DNA of 32,382 nt from assembly GCA_945861855.1 (NCBI GenBank), contig CAMAWG010000034.1, forward strand, positions 1 through 32,382. Reading direction: 5' to 3'. The notes beneath the pieces were generated by a model. The model was not told the DNA's origin. It saw nothing but the letters and a program-made list of their open reading frames with translations, and made no database searches. This DNA comes from Rhodoplanes serenus. Lineage in GTDB: Bacteria; Pseudomonadota; Alphaproteobacteria; Rhizobiales; Xanthobacteraceae. This document shows positions 1-8,320 of the stretch, piece by piece (positions within the stretch are counted from its first letter, which is position 1; every line of letters starts with the position of its first letter). A program made the translations under genes and the position numbers.

Positions 1-1515
1 AAGGTGCAGGAGCTGGCGCTGGCGTTCTGGCTGGAGCGCAAATTCAGCAAGACCCAGATCCTCGACCTGTATCTCAACCGCGTCTACTTCGGCGCCGGCG
101 CCTACGGCATCGAGGCGGCGGCGCAGCGCTATTTCTCCAAGCCCGCGACGAAGCTGACGGTGGCGGAGGCTGCGACTCTCGCAGGCCTGGTTCGCTCGCC
201 ATCGCGGCTCGCGCCGACCCGCAATCCGGACGGCGCCGAGAAGCGCGCCCAGATCGTGCTGGCCGCCATGATGGACATGAAGTTCATCACCGACGACATG
301 GCCAAGGTGGCGCTGATGCAGCCGGCGCAGGCGATCAAGGCAGCCGGCGCAGGCTCGGTCGGTTACGTTGCCGACTGGGTGATGGACGTGCTCGACGACC
401 TGATCGGCCGGGTCGAGCAGGACATCGTGGTCGAGACCTCGGTCGATCCCGCCGTGCAGGCGGCAGCCGAGAAGGCGCTGGTCGACGAGCTACTCAAGAG
501 CGGAGACAAGGCCGGCGTGCATCAGGGCGCGGTGGTGGCGATCTCGCCGGACGGCGCGGTGCGCGCGCTGGTCGGCGGGCGGAACTACGCCGAGAGCCAG
601 TTCAACCGCGCGGTCGCCGCCAAGCGCCAGCCGGGCTCGGCGTTCAAGCCGTTCGTCTATCTCACCGCACTCGAACGCGGGCTCACGCCGGACACGGTGC
701 GCGAGGACAAGCCGATCTCGGTCAAGGGCTGGCGGCCGGAGAACTACAGCCACGAGTATTTCGGCCCGGTCCCGCTCAGCCGGGCGCTGGCGCTGTCGCT
801 CAACACCGTGTCGGTCAGGCTGACGCTGGAGTTCGGGCCGACCGCCGTGATGCGAACGGCGCACCGTCTTGGCATCGCCTCCAAGCTCGAGCCCAACGCC
901 TCGCTCGCGCTCGGCACGTCCGAAGTCTCGGTCCTCGAACTCGTCGGCGCCTACGCCGCCTTCGCCAACGGCGGCAACGCGGTGTCGCCGCATGTGGTCG
1001 AGCGCGTCAAGACCGCGAACGGCAAGCTCCTGTACGAGCGCACCGCGGGAAGCCTCGGCCGCATCATCGAGGCGCGCTATGCCGGGATGATGAATGCGAT
1101 GATGCAGGAGACGCTGCTCACCGGCACCGCGCGCAAGGCCGAGCTCGCCGGCTGGCCCGCCGCCGGCAAGACCGGCACCTCGCAGGATTTCCGCGACGCC
1201 TGGTTCATCGGCTACACCGGCCACCTCGTCGCCGGCGTCTGGCTCGGCAACGACGACAGCTCGCCCACGAAGAAGACCACCGGCGGCGGCATGCCGGTCG
1301 ATATCTGGAGCAAGTTCATGAAGGCGGCGCACCACGGCGTGCCGGTGGTCGGCCTCCCCGGCACATCGGGCGCGCCGCTGACCGCGAGCCTGTCGCCGTT
1401 CGGCCGGATGTCGCCGCCCGCACCGCTGTCCGATGCGGAAGGGCCAGTCCGTTCGGCCAACGCCGACGGCGGCATCGACAACTGGCTGATCAATCGGCTG
1501 TTCGGCCGGCGTTAG
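1..1515 (+). CDS. Class A penicillin-binding protein (PBP1A family), 5' partial
   Basis: Bifunctional peptidoglycan glycosyltransferase/transpeptidase acting in the periplasm from an inner-membrane anchor. The reading frame is open from base 1 (Lys-Val-Gln-Glu...), so the gene begins outside the window; the GTG at 4 is internal. The first ~60 residues are the end of the GT51 domain (ILDLYLNRVYFGAGAYGIE, then YFSK). The transpeptidase domain has its three motifs in order: SAFK with the acylated Ser at codon 637-639, SLN at 796-804 and KTG at 1168-1176. The catalytic Glu of GT51, the membrane anchor and the N-terminus are missing because of the window edge, not because of a mutation. The C-terminal tail after KTG is short (about 110 residues). 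A palindromic repeat follows the stop. The PBP1A/PbpC/PBP1b-like subtype cannot be settled from the C-terminal part. Confidence 0.93.
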   Translation, partial: KVQELALAFWLERKFSKTQILDLYLNRVYFGAGAYGIEAAAQRYFSKPATKLTVAEAATLAGLVRSPSRLAPTRNPDGAEKRAQIVLAAMMDMKFITDDMAKVALMQPAQAIKAAGAGSVGYVADWVMDVLDDLIGRVEQDIVVETSVDPAVQAAAEKALVDELLKSGDKAGVHQGAVVAISPDGAVRALVGGRNYAESQFNRAVAAKRQPGSAFKPFVYLTALERGLTPDTVREDKPISVKGWRPENYSHEYFGPVPLSRALALSLNTVSVRLTLEFGPTAVMRTAHRLGIASKLEPNASLALGTSEVSVLELVGAYAAFANGGNAVSPHVVERVKTANGKLLYERTAGSLGRIIEARYAGMMNAMMQETLLTGTARKAELAGWPAAGKTGTSQDFRDAWFIGYTGHLVAGVWLGNDDSSPTKKTTGGGMPVDIWSKFMKAAHHGVPVVGLPGTSGAPLTASLSPFGRMSPPAPLSDAEGPVRSANADGGIDNWLINRLFGRR

Positions 1516-1556
1516 AGCGCGATCGACTAGCATCGAGCCGGTTCATCAAACTCCGT

Positions 1557-1640
1557 GCGTCCCCGCGGACGCGGGGACCCAGGCTTTGCCGCAAAAACTG
1601 GGTTCCCGCTTCCGCGGGAACGAACGGGGATATTTCCCCG
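1557..1640. repeat. Palindromic intergenic repeat element
   Basis: Fills most of the gap between the PBP stop and the convergent Bug-receptor gene. Two 8-bp hairpins, GTCCCCGC/GCGGGGAC (1559-1566/1571-1578) and GTTCCCGC/GCGGGAAC (1602-1609/1614-1621), are joined by an inverted CCCAG/CTGGG, so the whole is one larger imperfect palindrome. A third small hairpin, CGGGG/CCCCG, lies at about 1625-1640. This matches the short palindromes scattered through Bradyrhizobium-type genomes (from memory, not searched). At a convergent junction it may also end transcription from both sides. Confidence 0.75.
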
Positions 1641-1668
1641 CAAAGCAATCATGCATCTAGCCGTCGAG

Positions 1669-2649
1669 CTACTGCGGGCCGATGCCGGCCGCCTTGATGA
1701 TCTCGCCGAACTGCTGGATGCCCTCTTTTTGCAGGGCCGCAAACTCCGCCGGCGTGTCGGCGATGATCGTCAGATCGCTGTCTTCGAGCTTTGCCCGCAC
1801 CTCGGGGGCGGTGATCGCCTTGCGCATCTCGGCATTGAGCCGGGTGACGATCTCCGGCGGCATGTTTGCCGGGCCGAAGAATCCGAACCAGGTCGACGGC
1901 TTGCGGAACGCCGGAAGGGTCTCACTGATCGAGGGGACGTTCGGCAGCTTGGCGTAACGCTTGGGTTCCAGGATCGCGATGACCTTGGCCTTCCCCGACG
2001 CCAGCGCGCCCCGCGCGCTCGACAGTGAGATGTGCAGCAACTGGATATGGCCGGCGGCCACGTCCTGCATGGGCTGCGAGACGCCACGATACGGAACGTG
2101 GGTGATGTTGACGCCGACTATGCGGTTGAACAGCTCGCCGGTCAAATGAAACACCGAGCCGATCCCGGAGCTGCCATAGGACAGCTTGCCCGGATTGGCC
2201 TTGGCGTAGGCGATCAGCTCCTGCACCGAGTTGACTGGCAGATCGGCATTGACGATCAGCGCGGTCGCCGGCTCGACCGCCGCCATGAGCGGCGTGAAGT
2301 CCTTCACAGGATCGAACGGCAGGTTCTTCATGAGGTGGACGGCGGTCACATGAGAGGCTGGCGTTGCGGCCAGCAGCGTGTAGCCGTCGGGCGCGGCGTG
2401 CGCGACCATGGCCGACCCGATCGTGCCGTTGGCGCCGCTGCGATTGTCCACGATCACCGTCTGGCCGAGCGCTTCGCTGAGCTTCGGGGCGACCAGCCGC
2501 GCGATCATGTCGACCGATGGGCCCGGCGGGACCGGCACGACGATGGTGATCGGCTTGGCCGCCGGCCAGGATTGCGCCGAAGCGGGCCCATGCACCGCGA
2601 GGACGCACAGCCCGCAAAGGATCGCAGCGATCGCGCGAAAGGCCCCCAT
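1669..2649 (-). CDS. Tripartite tricarboxylate transporter (Bug/TctC) substrate-binding protein
   Basis: Periplasmic receptor of the Bug family, which binds carboxylates and other small organic molecules for TctAB-type permeases. The protein is 326 aa, the usual family length. A signal peptide (MGAFRAIAAILCGLCVLAV, cleavage after ASA) is followed by the family opening [38 protein letters not shown] and later [15 protein letters not shown] and HVPYRG. I chose the ATG at 2649 because it begins the signal peptide and is preceded by a purine-rich stretch (GAGGGAGCGGGG); the earlier in-frame ATG at 2700 adds 17 non-secretory residues with no ribosome binding site. No TctA or TctB gene is adjacent, so it is an orphan receptor that would have to use a permease encoded elsewhere or act as a sensor. 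The ligand is not predictable. Confidence 0.9.
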   Translation of the reverse strand: MGAFRAIAAILCGLCVLAVHGPASAQSWPAAKPITIVVPVPPGPSVDMIARLVAPKLSEALGQTVIVDNRSGANGTIGSAMVAHAAPDGYTLLAATPASHVTAVHLMKNLPFDPVKDFTPLMAAVEPATALIVNADLPVNSVQELIAYAKANPGKLSYGSSGIGSVFHLTGELFNRIVGVNITHVPYRGVSQPMQDVAAGHIQLLHISLSSARGALASGKAKVIAILEPKRYAKLPNVPSISETLPAFRKPSTWFGFFGPANMPPEIVTRLNAEMRKAITAPEVRAKLEDSDLTIIADTPAEFAALQKEGIQQFGEIIKAAGIGPQ

Positions 2650-2771
2650 GATCGTCCCCGCTCCCTCAATCCCGCACTGCTCGGCGGTTGGAACCAGCAT
2701 AGCATCGCCGGCGCGGCGATCAAAAGGACCAGCCGGATTTTGGCATGCCGGCGTGTTTGTGAATCCACGCT

Positions 2772-3974
2772 CTACTGCGCTGTGTCGTCACGCGCACGGG
2801 CGCTGCGGCTGAGCGTCCACAACAGCAGCGACAAGCCCCCCGCCAGCAGCATGGCGATGGCGAGCGGCCACGCCGTCAGGCCGAGCATGTGACCGAGAAT
2901 TGCGCCAACGATCGCGGACGACGTCTGCGTGGTGAAACCGAGCAGCGACGACGCGGCGCCCGCACGATCCGGGAACGGCAGCAGCGCGCCCGCCTGGGCC
3001 TGGGCCAGGGTCATGCCCATGCCGATCAGGTAGAGCGCGACCGCCGCGATCACGCCGAATCCGCCATGCGACGTGAAGGCCAGTTGCACGATCATCGCAA
3101 GCCCGCCGAGCGCCATGCAGGCGGCGCCGAGCCCCATCGTCTTGCCGCTGCCCCAGCGCATGACGAAACGCGCCGCGATCATCGTCCCCACCATGTAACC
3201 CGACGAGCTGACCGCGAACGCCAGGCCGAATGCCAGTGGGGACAGGCCGTAGATGTCCTGCAACACGAAGGCCCCGCTGGATATCCAGGCGAACAGCCCG
3301 CAGAGGCAGCAGGTGGCGATGCCGAGGTGGATGACGAAGCCGCTGTCGGCGAGGAAGCGGCGGAAGGATCGCAGCGTCGAAGCGATCGACACCGGCTCCG
3401 GCGCTCGCTGGCGAACCGTTTCCGGCAGCAGGAACCACACCATCACCCAGGCAACCGTGCCGAAGCCGAACAGCATCACGAAATTCGACCGCCACCCGAA
3501 GCTCGTCTCCAGCACGCCGCCGATCAGCGGCGCGACCAGCGGCGCCAGCGCCATGATTGCCGCCATGCGGGCGAGCTCGCGTCCGATGCGGCTGCCTTCG
3601 TACATGTCGCGCACGATGGCGCGCGCCAGGACACTCGCGCCCGATCCGCCCACCGCCTGGACAAAACGCGCCGCGATCAGCGTCTCGATGGAGAACGACA
3701 GCGCGCAGGCAAGCGTCGCCAGCAGATAGATGCCGAGCGTTGCGAGCAGCAGCGGCCGCCGGCCGTGGCGGTCCGACAGCGGCCCGTGGAATATCTGTGC
3801 GATGGCGAAGCCGATCAGATAGGCCGAGATCGTCAGTTGCACCTGCGAGGTGGACGCATCCAGCAGGCGGCCGATCGACGGCAGCGATGCGAGATACATG
3901 TCCATCGACAGCGGCCCAATGCCGGTCAGCATGGACAGCAGCAGCGTCAGGGCGAAGGAGCCGGGGCGAAGCAT
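2772..3974 (-). CDS. MFS multidrug exporter, Bcr/CflA family
   Basis: Inner-membrane proton-driven drug exporter of 400 aa with about 12 hydrophobic segments. The start SMLTGIGPLSMDMYLASLP and the loop-2/3 motif A GPLSDRHGRRPLLL are characteristic of the Bcr/CflA drug-resistance subfamily, as is RFVQAVGGSGASVLARAIVRD in TM4-5. Known members export bicyclomycin, chloramphenicol or sulfonamides; the substrate here is unknown. The ATG at 3974 places TM1 directly after a four-residue N-terminus; the ribosome binding site is weak. The gene stands alone: 122 bp separate it from the Bug receptor start, and a long palindromic repeat lies just upstream, so the promoter must be within or beyond the repeat. 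Confidence 0.92.
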   Translation of the reverse strand: MLRPGSFALTLLLSMLTGIGPLSMDMYLASLPSIGRLLDASTSQVQLTISAYLIGFAIAQIFHGPLSDRHGRRPLLLATLGIYLLATLACALSFSIETLIAARFVQAVGGSGASVLARAIVRDMYEGSRIGRELARMAAIMALAPLVAPLIGGVLETSFGWRSNFVMLFGFGTVAWVMVWFLLPETVRQRAPEPVSIASTLRSFRRFLADSGFVIHLGIATCCLCGLFAWISSGAFVLQDIYGLSPLAFGLAFAVSSSGYMVGTMIAARFVMRWGSGKTMGLGAACMALGGLAMIVQLAFTSHGGFGVIAAVALYLIGMGMTLAQAQAGALLPFPDRAGAASSLLGFTTQTSSAIVGAILGHMLGLTAWPLAIAMLLAGGLSLLLWTLSRSARARDDTAQ

Positions 3975-3998
3975 CGATCTGGATCAATCTCAGCGGTC

Positions 3999-4135
3999 AT
4001 CGTCCGTCACCGGGTCCGGCCTTTGGCCGGCCCGATGACAGGCTCCGGCGGACGATCCAGTAACCTGTACCGGTGCAGGAGTCATCGAGACCTGCGATTA
4101 CTGGATGCCCCGCATGCGCGGGGCATGACACCGGT
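3999..4135. repeat. Composite palindromic intergenic repeat
   Basis: An ordered set of inverted repeats in the 181-bp gap upstream of the MFS gene. ATCGTCCG/CGGACGAT (3999-4006/4049-4056) encloses a near-perfect TCACCGGG/CCCGATGA and an inner CCGGCC-TTT-GGCCGG, giving one 58-nt hairpin. It is followed by CCAGTAA/TTACTGG (4057-4063/4098-4104) and a perfect ATGCCCCGC/GCGGGGCAT (4105-4113/4118-4126). It resembles the REP-like elements of Bradyrhizobium-group genomes but differs from the copies at 1557, 4987 and 31344. Confidence 0.75.
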
Positions 4136-4155
4136 GGTTTGGGATGGCCAGCAAA

Positions 4156-4935
4156 TCACCCAACGGGTCGCTCGCCTTCGCCCGCCATGCCGAAGCGATG
4201 CAGGTCGGTGCCGTGGATGTCGAGCCAGAGCTTCGCCCGGTTGGAGTCCGAGCATATGCCATTGACCAGCCGCCAGAACCGCGGCGAGTGGTTCATCTCG
4301 ATCAGATGCGCCACTTCGTGGACGGCCAGATAGTCCAGCACGAACGGCGGCGCGAGAATGAGGCGCCAGGAATAGGACAGCACGCCGGCGGTCGAGCATG
4401 AGCCCCAGCGGCTCGACTGGTCGCGCACCGAGATGCGGCGGATGGCGACGCCGAGCTGCTCGGCGGCGCGGCGGCTCGCCGCCTCGAGATCGCGCAGCGC
4501 CTCGCGGCGAAGAAAATCGCTGACCCGACGGTCGATATGCGGGACCTCCCCCGCGACGCAAAGCAGCGCTTCGCCCGTGTCTGCTACCTCGGGCCAGACC
4601 GTGCCACGCACGCCGGGCTTATGCACGATGCGATGCTGGACGCCGCGCAGCGGCAGCACCGTCCCGTCGGCGAAGGGAGCCGCCTCCGGCAGACGGCGCA
4701 GCCGCGCCGCGATCCAGCCGCCGTGCTTCTGCACGAACTCCTTGGCCTCGCGGATGCTGCCGCGCGGCGGCATGGTGAGGATCACCTCGCGCGACGCGGC
4801 GTGGATGCGCAGCGTATAGCGGCGCGCCTGGCGGTGACGGCGGATGCGCACCGGATAGATCGCCTGGTCGAAGACGATCTGGATCGTCTGCGGTTCGCTC
4901 GGACGGCGATAGAGCAAGGCACGCAGGGACTTCAT
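4156..4935 (-). CDS. YgjP-like (DUF45, M48-type) metal-dependent hydrolase
   Basis: A 259-aa protein of the YgjP/DUF45 family, whose members have a WLM/SprT-like zinc-protease fold; for E. coli YgjP a nucleotide pyrophosphatase activity has been proposed. The zinc site is plain: VHEVAHLIEMNHSPRFW, with His206, Glu207 and His210 of HExxH and the third ligand at His216. Upstream are the family hallmarks RRYTLRI, RLILAPPFVLDYLAVHE and SSRWGSCS. I chose the ATG at 4935 (MKSLRALLYRR); the frame stays open further upstream, but that stretch lies over the palindromic repeat at 4987-5104 and is not protein-like. The substrate is unknown. The gene is monocistronic, downstream of phaZ on the same strand but separated from it by the repeat. 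Confidence 0.88.
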   Translation of the reverse strand: MKSLRALLYRRPSEPQTIQIVFDQAIYPVRIRRHRQARRYTLRIHAASREVILTMPPRGSIREAKEFVQKHGGWIAARLRRLPEAAPFADGTVLPLRGVQHRIVHKPGVRGTVWPEVADTGEALLCVAGEVPHIDRRVSDFLRREALRDLEAASRRAAEQLGVAIRRISVRDQSSRWGSCSTAGVLSYSWRLILAPPFVLDYLAVHEVAHLIEMNHSPRFWRLVNGICSDSNRAKLWLDIHGTDLHRFGMAGEGERPVG

Positions 4936-4986
4936 CGAAAGCCCATTCCGAATCCCATGCTGCAGAGTAGCGTCATTCCAGTCCGC

Positions 4987-5104
4987 CGTCATGCCCGGCC
5001 TTGTGCCGGGCATCCGCGCTTTGGCCCCAAGAAAGACGTGGATGGCCGGGACATAGGCGAGCGAAGCGACGCCGTCCTTCAGACGGCTATGCCCGGCCAT
5101 GACG
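4987..5104. repeat. 118-bp palindromic repeat with terminal inverted repeats
   Basis: Bounded by a 7-bp inverted repeat CGTCATG (4987-4993) and CATGACG (5098-5104). The left half is a perfect hairpin ATGCCCGGC/GCCGGGCAT (4991-4999/5005-5013). The right half is ATGGCCGGG/CCCGGCCAT (5042-5050/5092-5100) enclosing GCCGTC-CTTCA-GACGGC. The block GGCGAGCGAAGCGACGCCGT in the centre is one I recognise as a recurrent Bradyrhizobium/Rhodopseudomonas intergenic repeat. It lies between phaZ and the YgjP-like gene and could act as an RNA-stabilising or terminating structure. Confidence 0.8.
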
Positions 5105-5134
5105 AATTTGCTTCCTGGTGTTCGGAAGGACGTC

Positions 5135-6538
5135 TTAACCGACGGCCTTGAGCGGCGTCCGGCGCACCACAGCCTTGGCCGGGGTCTGGATGCTGAGGAT
5201 GAAATCGGAGATGCGCGGCGCAACCTCGGAGCGGAAGCGCGAGCCGTTGAACACGCCGTAATGACCGACGCCGAGCTGCAGGTAATGCGCCTTGCGCTCC
5301 GCGGGAATGTTGACGCACAGCTTGTGCGCCGCCTCGGTCTGGCCGACGCCGGAGATGTCGTCATGCTCGCCCTCGACGGTGAGCAACCCCGCGTTGCGGA
5401 TCTTGCCCGGATCGACCGGACGCCCGCGATGGGTCATCTCGCCCTTGGGCAAGGCGTGGCGGACGAACACGGTGTCGACGGTCTGCAGATAATATTCCGC
5501 GGTCAGGTCCATGACGGCGAGATACTCGTCGTAGAACTCGCGATGCTTCGTCGCCGAGTCGCCGTCGCCCTTGACCAGATGGAAGAACAGATCGCTGTGG
5601 GCGTCCATGTGGCGGTCGAGGTTCATGCTGACGAAGCCCTGGAGCTGCAGGAAGCCCGGGTAGACGTCGCGGGTGACGCCGGGATGCGGGAACGGCACCC
5701 TGGTGATGACGTTGCGGCGGAACCAGTCGCTGCCGCGCTGCTCGGCGAGCTTGTTCACGGCGGTGGGATTGCTGCGGGTGTCGATCGGGCCGCCCATCAG
5801 CGTGATCGAGCGCGGCGCATAGGGATCGTTGTCGGCTTCCATCAGCGCGGTCGCCGCCAAAACCGGAACCGAAGGCTGGCACACCGCGACGACATGAGTG
5901 TCGCCGCCGAGGAAATGCAGAATGCTGATGAGGTAATCGATGTAGTCGTCGAGGTCGAAGCGGCCTTGCGCCACCGGCACCATACGCGCGTCGACCCAGT
6001 CGGTGATGTAGACGTCGTGGTTGGGCAGGAAGGCCTCGACCGTGCCGCGCAGCAGCGTGGCGTAGTGGCCCGACATCGGCGCGACGATCAGAAGCTTCGG
6101 CTGCGGCCGTCGCGGCATGTGACAGAACATGCGCTCGAAATGAATGAGCCGGCAGAACGGCCGCTCCCAGGCGGTGGTGATGTGAATGGGCGCCCGCTCG
6201 CCGCCGACCATGACAGAATTGAGATTCCAGTCCGGCTTGCCGTAGCGCCGGGTCGAGCGTTCGAACAGCTCGGCCGCGGCGGCCATGCTCTTGCCGTAGG
6301 TGAAATGCGCGAACGGATTGAGCGGGTTCTTGAAGTAGAGCTTGGTGACGTCGGCGAAAGCGCGGGCCGGCTGCAGCGCCGCATGGCCCGCCTCATACAG
6401 CCAATAAAGACCGTTCGAGAGCACCGGACCGCCAGAGGCTGGCGCGCCGCCGAATTCTCCAATGGCCATGCTTGTCTTGGGCTCCCGGCCCTCTTGCTGC
6501 ACCGCAGCATAATGACTCTTCCGTGACATCGTCAACAT
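5135..6538 (-). CDS. phaZ: Intracellular polyhydroxyalkanoate (PHB) depolymerase
   Basis: Cytoplasmic, granule-associated enzyme that hydrolyses stored polyhydroxybutyrate to oligomers or 3-hydroxybutyrate. The sequence has the PhaZ N-terminus (YWLYEAGHAALQPARAFADV, FERSTRRYGKP) and the C-terminal PHB_depo_C region (LLTVEGEHDDISGVGQTEAA, LGVGHYGVFNGSRF). The expected nucleophile is a cysteine in the lipase-box-like VVAVCQPSVPVL, Cys220 here, with Asp in GEHDDISG and His in VGHYGVF completing the triad. The first ATG (6538) gives 467 aa. The ATG at 6469 (MAIGEFGG, 444 aa) is an alternative: no good ribosome binding site precedes 6538, and a CTATAT at 6537-6542 on this strand could be a -10 box. 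The gene is monocistronic. Its presence implies that the organism stores PHB. Confidence 0.93.
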   Translation of the reverse strand: MLTMSRKSHYAAVQQEGREPKTSMAIGEFGGAPASGGPVLSNGLYWLYEAGHAALQPARAFADVTKLYFKNPLNPFAHFTYGKSMAAAAELFERSTRRYGKPDWNLNSVMVGGERAPIHITTAWERPFCRLIHFERMFCHMPRRPQPKLLIVAPMSGHYATLLRGTVEAFLPNHDVYITDWVDARMVPVAQGRFDLDDYIDYLISILHFLGGDTHVVAVCQPSVPVLAATALMEADNDPYAPRSITLMGGPIDTRSNPTAVNKLAEQRGSDWFRRNVITRVPFPHPGVTRDVYPGFLQLQGFVSMNLDRHMDAHSDLFFHLVKGDGDSATKHREFYDEYLAVMDLTAEYYLQTVDTVFVRHALPKGEMTHRGRPVDPGKIRNAGLLTVEGEHDDISGVGQTEAAHKLCVNIPAERKAHYLQLGVGHYGVFNGSRFRSEVAPRISDFILSIQTPAKAVVRRTPLKAVG

Positions 6539-6610
6539 ATAGGAAAATCTTTTGCCTTCCGTTACCCCGCGAAAAGCCAGGGATTTGCTGCATTCGGCCG
6601 GGCGAACGGC

Positions 6611-7432
6611 TCAATCGCCGCCCTGCAGCAGGGTGCCCTCGCGCCGGGCGCTTTTCAGGAACAGGAGGAAACCGGCCACCCCGCCGGCGAACAGCAGGGC
6701 GTTCAGCGCGAACGCCTGCAGCATCAGGTCGGCGCGGAACACTTGCTGGATCAAGAGCGCCCGCATGCCCTCGAACACATAGGTCGGCGGAAGCATCCAG
6801 GCGAAGATCTGCAGCCACGCGGGCAGCACCTCCACCGGATAATAGCCGCAGGTCACCGGCAGAAGCAGGAACATGAAGCTCCAGGCCATGTTCTCGGCGC
6901 CGAGGCCGTGACGCAGCAGGATACCCGCGACCAGGATGCCGATCGCCCAGCTCGTGAGCAGCAGGTTCATGAAGAACACGGCGAGCGCCAGCCCCATGCC
7001 CCACAGGTTGAAGCCGAAGAAGGCGATCGCCAGCAGCGACACCGGCACCATGCCGATCGCGAGCCGGATGACGCTCTGGATCATCAGCGCGACGACGAAC
7101 TCGGCCGGGCGCAGCGGGCTCATCATCAGGTTGCCGAGGTTGCGCGCGTACATCTCTTCGAGGAACGAGATCGAGAATCCGAGCTGACCGCGGAACAGGA
7201 TGTCCCACAGCATCACGGCGCCGATAAAGGTGCCCGCGGCTTGCGCGAAGAAGCCCGAGTGCTGCGAGACGTACTGCTGCAGGAAGCCCCACATCAGCAT
7301 CTGCACCGCGGGCCAATAGATCAGGTCGAGCACGCGCGGCCACGACGAGCTGAGCAGATACCAGTGGCGCAGCACCATCGCGCCAACGCGGCGCGGCGAG
7401 AACGCAACATGGGCGGGGGATTGCACGCTCAC
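6611..7432 (-). CDS. ABC-2 type transporter permease
   Basis: A 273-aa inner-membrane subunit with about six hydrophobic segments, typical of the ABC-2 family (export of polysaccharides, drugs or lipids). Landmarks are HWYLLSSSWPRVLDLIYWP at the amphipathic N-terminus, SISFLEEMYARNLGNLMMSP (the usual FxREx/ARNL loop) and GYYPVEVLPAWLQIFAWMLPP before the last segments, the common PxxxLP signature. Its start overlaps the stop of the ATP-binding gene by 4 bp (ATGA, 7429-7432), so the two are translationally coupled and form one exporter. The cargo is not indicated. Confidence 0.92.
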   Translation of the reverse strand: MSVQSPAHVAFSPRRVGAMVLRHWYLLSSSWPRVLDLIYWPAVQMLMWGFLQQYVSQHSGFFAQAAGTFIGAVMLWDILFRGQLGFSISFLEEMYARNLGNLMMSPLRPAEFVVALMIQSVIRLAIGMVPVSLLAIAFFGFNLWGMGLALAVFFMNLLLTSWAIGILVAGILLRHGLGAENMAWSFMFLLLPVTCGYYPVEVLPAWLQIFAWMLPPTYVFEGMRALLIQQVFRADLMLQAFALNALLFAGGVAGFLLFLKSARREGTLLQGGD

Positions 7433-8196
7433 CGCGCCGGCTCCCGCGCCTCGCCGGTGCCGCGGGCGATGTCGAGGAACACCTCCTCCAGATTGCTGCG
7501 GCCGTAGCGGGCGATCAGCCGCGCCGGCGTGTCGTCGTCCTCGATGCGTCCGGTCTTGAGCATGATGACGCGGTCACACAGCCGCTCGACCTCCCCCATG
7601 TTGTGGGATGCGAGCAGCACGGTCGCGCCGCGCTCCCGCCGATAGCGTTCGAGACGGCCGCGCACCCAGTCGGCGGTGTCGGGATCGAGCGAGGCGGTCG
7701 GCTCGTCGAGCAGCAGAATCTCCGGCTCGTTGATCAGCGATTTGGCGAGAGCGACGCGTGTCTTCTGCCCCGACGACAGCTTGCCGGTCTGGCGGTCGAG
7801 GAAGTCGTGGAGATCGAGCTCGTCCGCCAGCACGCGGATGCGGTGGGCCACATCCTCGCAGCCGTAGAGCATGCCGAACACATTCATGTTCTGCCGCACC
7901 GTGAGCCGCATCGGCATGTTTACGTAGGGGCTCTCGAAGTTCATCCGGTGCAGCACCCGGTGGCGCTGGCGCGGCATCGCGGCGCCGAGCACCGTGACCG
8001 TGCCCGAGGTCGGCTCGACCAGCCCCATGATGGTCGAGATCGTGGTGGTCTTGCCGGCGCCGTTGCCGCCGAGCAGCGCCACGCAGGAGCCGGCTTCGAG
8101 CGAAAACGAGATGCCGTCCACCGCGGTCACGGTCTTGTAGAGCTTGACCAGGCGGTCGACGGCGATGGGGGAATCGGTCGCGGCGGGAGCGAGCAT
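7429..8196 (-). CDS. ABC transporter ATP-binding protein (ABC-2 exporter)
   Basis: Cytoplasmic ATPase partner of the permease that overlaps its 3' end. All nucleotide-binding motifs are present: Walker A GGNGAGKTT, Q-loop region MNFESPYVNMP, signature LSSGQKTR, Walker B ILLLDEPTASLDP and H-loop LLASHNMGE. It is 255 aa from the ATG at 8196; a TTG at 8241 would add 15 residues with no supporting ribosome binding site. The signature is LSSGQ with Ser in place of the more usual Gly, as in several ABC-2 exporters. The gene is transcribed away from regB across a 124-bp shared promoter region that contains an 18-bp palindrome, so redox control by RegA is possible but not shown. Confidence 0.94.
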   Translation of the reverse strand: MLAPAATDSPIAVDRLVKLYKTVTAVDGISFSLEAGSCVALLGGNGAGKTTTISTIMGLVEPTSGTVTVLGAAMPRQRHRVLHRMNFESPYVNMPMRLTVRQNMNVFGMLYGCEDVAHRIRVLADELDLHDFLDRQTGKLSSGQKTRVALAKSLINEPEILLLDEPTASLDPDTADWVRGRLERYRRERGATVLLASHNMGEVERLCDRVIMLKTGRIEDDDTPARLIARYGRSNLEEVFLDIARGTGEAREPAR

Positions 8197-8276
8197 GACC
8201 CCGCAGATGTGACGCGGCGCGCGGCCCGGCGCAAGCCCCAACCTGCTGCCCGCCGCCCGTCCTCCGCCCCTGCGTC

Positions 8277-8294
8277 GTTCGCAACATTGTGAAC
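8277..8294. promoter_or_regulatory. 18-bp palindrome in the divergent ABC/regB promoter region
   Basis: GTTCGCA-ACAT-TGTGAAC is an inverted repeat with 6 of 7 pairs matching, centred about 35 bp before the regB ATG and about 90 bp from the ABC start. Its position suits an operator for one or both genes. It does not match the RegA/RegR box as I remember it, and no regulator is assigned. Confidence 0.4.
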
Positions 8295-8320
8295 AACGCC
8301 CGGCACACTAAGATGCCTCC

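Noticed and set aside
3999-5104. CRISPR array, because repeated palindromes lie close together
   Set aside because: The repeats are not identical to one another, have no regular spacers, and no cas genes are present.
8197-8320. RegA/RegR binding box in the regB promoter
   Set aside because: The palindrome at 8277-8294 and nearby GCGTCG text do not fit the spacing of the RegR-type consensus as I remember it.
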